A DNA stretch of 16,302 nucleotides from an uncultured Parabacteroides sp. GTDB lineage: Bacteria; Bacteroidota; Bacteroidia; Bacteroidales; Tannerellaceae. Where the stretch lies: assembly GCA_900552415.1 (NCBI GenBank), contig USAD01000023.1, forward strand, positions 1-16,302, in the 5' to 3' direction. Positions 14,303-16,302 of this stretch are shown in pieces. The position numbers and the translations under genes are program-made. A model generated the notes under the pieces. The model saw nothing but the letters and a program-made list of their open reading frames with translations. It had not been told where the DNA came from and searched no databases. The first letter of the stretch is position 1, and each line of letters begins with the position of its first letter.

Positions 14303-15724
14303 CTACCAACCACCCACAATACGGAACCGGTTATCGTCATTATCATTCTTGGCGATCATCCACTGATCCTCGCCCGAATCCACCTCAACAATCACCTCAC
14401 GTCCCTCCGGAACCTCAAAGATTCCAAAATCACCATCCGCATAATCCCCAAACCGATAGGTATAGTCTTCTATATCAAATTGAATATCACCTTCCAACAA
14501 GGTCGGGTTCTTTTCCATGACGACATGAATCACATCTTCGGGATAAACCTCATTCAGGCCTTTCCGTTTAAAATGAATATCAAACGACTCCGCCTCTGCC
14601 CCAACAGGCATCAACTTTTTCTCGATCCTGAAACTGTTCTCCCCGGCGACTCCCGAAGATTGGGAACGAATCGTGAATCCCGCTGGCAACTGTTCCAATC
14701 CGACCAGTTCCAAGACGTTATCACAATCCACCGTTATCGTAAAAGCGGTCGCAAAATGCGATATGCTCAGCTGATCACCCTTCTCTCCCAGTGAAACACC
14801 TTCCGGGATATCACTCCTCGATGCGTCAATTATCAATTTACTCGCGATATCCGGCGAAAGAATCAAGTCCTCCGCATAATCCCATTCTTCAACATCCGCC
14901 TTCAATCCCATGCCATTACCATCCGGATGGACATTCAACACGTAAACCGCATTCCGCCGTACCGTAGAAGGCAAAGCTGCCGTCAATGTTTTAGGCTCAA
15001 CCTGATCACCAACAGAAACAGAGAGCTCCACCGTCAAATGATCATTACGCTGTTCATAAATATAAAAGATTCCGCGAGTCGTTTGGATAACAGGCTCCGT
15101 GAAACCCGCATCCAGATCAACTTTTTCCGCGGAAGGGGGCGTCGTGACCTCATCACCGGGGAAAACAAATCCCTGATCGGCCACATTCCTCAGTTTCAAT
15201 TGATGGACCTTAATGCCTGCCGAATCGATATGCAGATCCACACGGGCGACACCTCGTTTTAAAGTCAAGGGTATCTCAGTGGCACCCGTATACGCCTCCA
15301 AATCCAATTGTCCGGCAAGAAAACGAACAGTCTCCCCGTTATCCATGCCGACAGTGGATTCCAACCAGCTCGCTTCATCCAGCTCGCCGATAGCCGGTGT
15401 TCCCAAACCACCATTCGCGACAAAATATAAATGCCCCCTTAAATAATCAACGGGCAGCGTATAAATTCCATTTTTCTCTACGATATTCTCATAGACCTCA
15501 GACAAGACCCCATCCTCAAACAAATAGGCCCTCATATCACGCACTTCATTCTCACTCGGTAATTCAGACGATTCGCCATCTACCATAAACGGAGCCAAAC
15601 ATGCCCTCACGGCTCGTTCCTGACCAGAATTGAAATAAGGATCTTCTTGATCCTCCGAACAAGCGACCATCGCCAAAGAAGCAATCATCGTCAAACACCA
15701 CCATGTCAAATTATATTTAACCAT
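14303..15724 (-). CDS. FimB/Mfa2-like fimbrillin-type lipoprotein (part upstream of the amber codon)
   Basis: The 473 residues translated before the amber stop start with a lipoprotein signal (MVKYNLTWWCLTMIASLAMV, then AC, lipid Cys22, then SEDQEDP). About residues 35-265 match the fold pattern of Bacteroidales fimbrial anchor/tip subunits: 'VRDMRAYLFEDG', 'YFVANGG' and 'IPLTLKRGVARVDLHIDSAG'. Next comes 'LRNVADQGFVFPGD', then 'RNAVYVLNVHPDGNGMGLKA'. These subunits cap or anchor type V pili on the outer membrane. Two further beta-sandwich segments (about 285-395 and 395-473) follow, each ending 'VEKNP' or '(F)RI'. The gene starts 17 bp past the stop of the upstream paralogue, in the same operon. 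The truncated product would keep the anchor but lose the C-terminal domain. Confidence 0.75.
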   Translation of the reverse strand: MVKYNLTWWCLTMIASLAMVACSEDQEDPYFNSGQERAVRACLAPFMVDGESSELPSENEVRDMRAYLFEDGVLSEVYENIVEKNGIYTLPVDYLRGHLYFVANGGLGTPAIGELDEASWLESTVGMDNGETVRFLAGQLDLEAYTGATEIPLTLKRGVARVDLHIDSAGIKVHQLKLRNVADQGFVFPGDEVTTPPSAEKVDLDAGFTEPVIQTTRGIFYIYEQRNDHLTVELSVSVGDQVEPKTLTAALPSTVRRNAVYVLNVHPDGNGMGLKADVEEWDYAEDLILSPDIASKLIIDASRSDIPEGVSLGEKGDQLSISHFATAFTITVDCDNVLELVGLEQLPAGFTIRSQSSGVAGENSFRIEKKLMPVGAEAESFDIHFKRKGLNEVYPEDVIHVVMEKNPTLLEGDIQFDIEDYTYRFGDYADGDFGIFEVPEGREVIVEVDSGEDQWMIAKNDNDDNRFRIVGGW

Positions 15725-15741
15725 AAATCAAACTCTTCGTT

Positions 15742-16302
15742 TTAATATATATAATCCACCGGTGTCTTCACACAACGGATCGTACGTGTTTTAACAGTAT
15801 TTTGGCCAGTAAATTTATACCAATTTCCCCGACCATCGGACTGAGGATAACCTTCGATTTGCCAGGTGCTGCCTCGATTTCCATAAGTCGCGAAAAGGAT
15901 ACTATTCGGAGCCACGTTTCCGGCGGTCGCATCCCATTGATGTCCCAGTCCAAACAAGACTAGACCATCTGATCCGCCATTAAGCCTAAAATCATAAAAT
16001 ATAACTGAACCATAACGTTCGCCTAGCCAAACAACATCTTGTCGCTCCACGATAAAATACTGGAAACGCAAAAGAAGATCACCCTCCATATTATTATTGA
16101 ACCAGTTTGAACCATACCCCATATTGCTATTATTACCCCAGGTAAAAGTCCTGAGATCATTATAATCCGGCACTTGATAACCACTTGGAGCCATTTCCGT
16201 AGCGGGCAACGAGCCAAAATCCGCACTAATACTATTCTGTACCCCATCATAATAGAACAGTCCCGACTCGTCCTTCGACAATCGTAAACATTGCGGATTG
16301 CC
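15742..16302 (-). CDS. Fimbrial-tip-like protein with FISUMP-type C-terminus (5' end outside window)
   Basis: The last 186 codons are visible and the frame is open to the right edge ('GNPQCLRLSKDESGLFYYDG'). Marks include 'MAPSGYQVPDYNDLRTFTWG', the counterpart of the 'PxGYRxPT' segment in FISUMP domains. Further marks are 'NSILFATYGNRGSTW' and the end 'TRTIRCVKTPVDYIY', which lines up with 'TRIVRFIKSPVEYIY' of the next gene. So this is a tandem paralogue in the C-terminal domain. The stop is 17 bp before the ATG at 15724, indicating one operon of fimbrial tip or accessory subunits. Function as an adhesin domain is inferred. Confidence 0.7.
   Translation of the reverse strand, partial: GNPQCLRLSKDESGLFYYDGVQNSISADFGSLPATEMAPSGYQVPDYNDLRTFTWGNNSNMGYGSNWFNNNMEGDLLLRFQYFIVERQDVVWLGERYGSVIFYDFRLNGGSDGLVLFGLGHQWDATAGNVAPNSILFATYGNRGSTWQIEGYPQSDGRGNWYKFTGQNTVKTRTIRCVKTPVDYIY

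Larger units (their letters stand above)
13448..15724 (-). pseudogene. Fimbrial-tip-like lipoprotein gene interrupted by one in-frame amber codon
   Basis: Reading from the ATG at 15724, a single frame runs 758 codons to the TAG at 13448-13450, broken only by TAG at 14303-14305 (codon 474, context TGG-TAG-CCT). No shift of frame is needed, and the downstream 284 codons keep good protein sense, so this is a recent nonsense change, a base-calling error or, less likely, readthrough. The intact product would be a lipoprotein with a FimB/Mfa2-like N-terminal half, beta-sandwich segments and a C-terminal lectin-like domain of the FISUMP kind. The stop falls in the loop of the last sandwich, between 'FRIVGGW' and 'PYDPKADGREQSARIVI'. 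This matches in place the 'FRIEKKLMPVGAEAESFDI' stretch of the preceding repeat. Confidence 0.75.

Noticed and set aside
14060..14794. 244-codon plus-strand frame opposite the fimbrial gene
   Set aside because: It is a shadow frame with a repetitive Ile/His/Arg composition. It crosses the amber site, but the minus-strand reading has clear protein motifs on both sides.

Overview
The window reads as chromosomal DNA of a Bacteroidales gut-type bacterium, most likely Parabacteroides. This is my impression from gene content, not a database match. Supporting signs are -7 promoter boxes of the Bacteroidetes type (TAnnTTTG) upstream of several genes, a Tat system with only TatA and TatC in the locus, a GH20 lipoprotein hexosaminidase, fimbrillin-like (FimB/Mfa2-type) lipoproteins, and surface lipoproteins built from repeated beta-sandwich modules. 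There are no rRNA, tRNA, insertion sequences, CRISPR arrays or phage genes. The window looks like ordinary housekeeping and envelope territory with a few oddities.

Layout. At 1-110 is the start of a GNAT acetyltransferase running off the left edge (minus). A 445-bp spacer follows, holding a 22-bp-period degenerate tandem repeat and a strong terminator. At 556-3035 (minus) is a two-gene operon: a single long protein joining a complete dolichol-phosphate-mannose-synthase-like glycosyltransferase to a complete dihydroorotase, then a small four-helix membrane protein. At 3211-4944 (plus) is a GH20 beta-hexosaminidase lipoprotein. It converges, across a perfect bidirectional terminator, on a minus operon at 7605-5058 encoding a small outer-membrane barrel and a multi-module surface lipoprotein. 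At 8809-7772 is tatA-tatC (minus), divergent from fabD (8951-9832, plus). An M28 metallopeptidase (10942-9929, minus) follows.

The spacer at 10943-11378 holds the peptidase promoter, a second 22-bp-period repeat array in the same register and with the same core as the first, and a strong hairpin. Next come a 52-aa small-protein gene (11537-11379) with its own promoter, leader hairpin and terminator, a HAD phosphatase (12532-11756, minus), and a divergent Spy/CpxP-like periplasmic protein (12819-13346, plus). The right end is a minus-strand fimbrial-tip-like operon. An incomplete upstream gene (16302-15742) is followed 17 bp later by a paralogue (15724-13448) that is interrupted by one in-frame amber codon.

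The points most worth a second look are the glycosyltransferase-dihydroorotase fusion, the pair of 22-bp repeat arrays, the amber-interrupted fimbrial gene, and the small protein with an internal RYQAA duplication.
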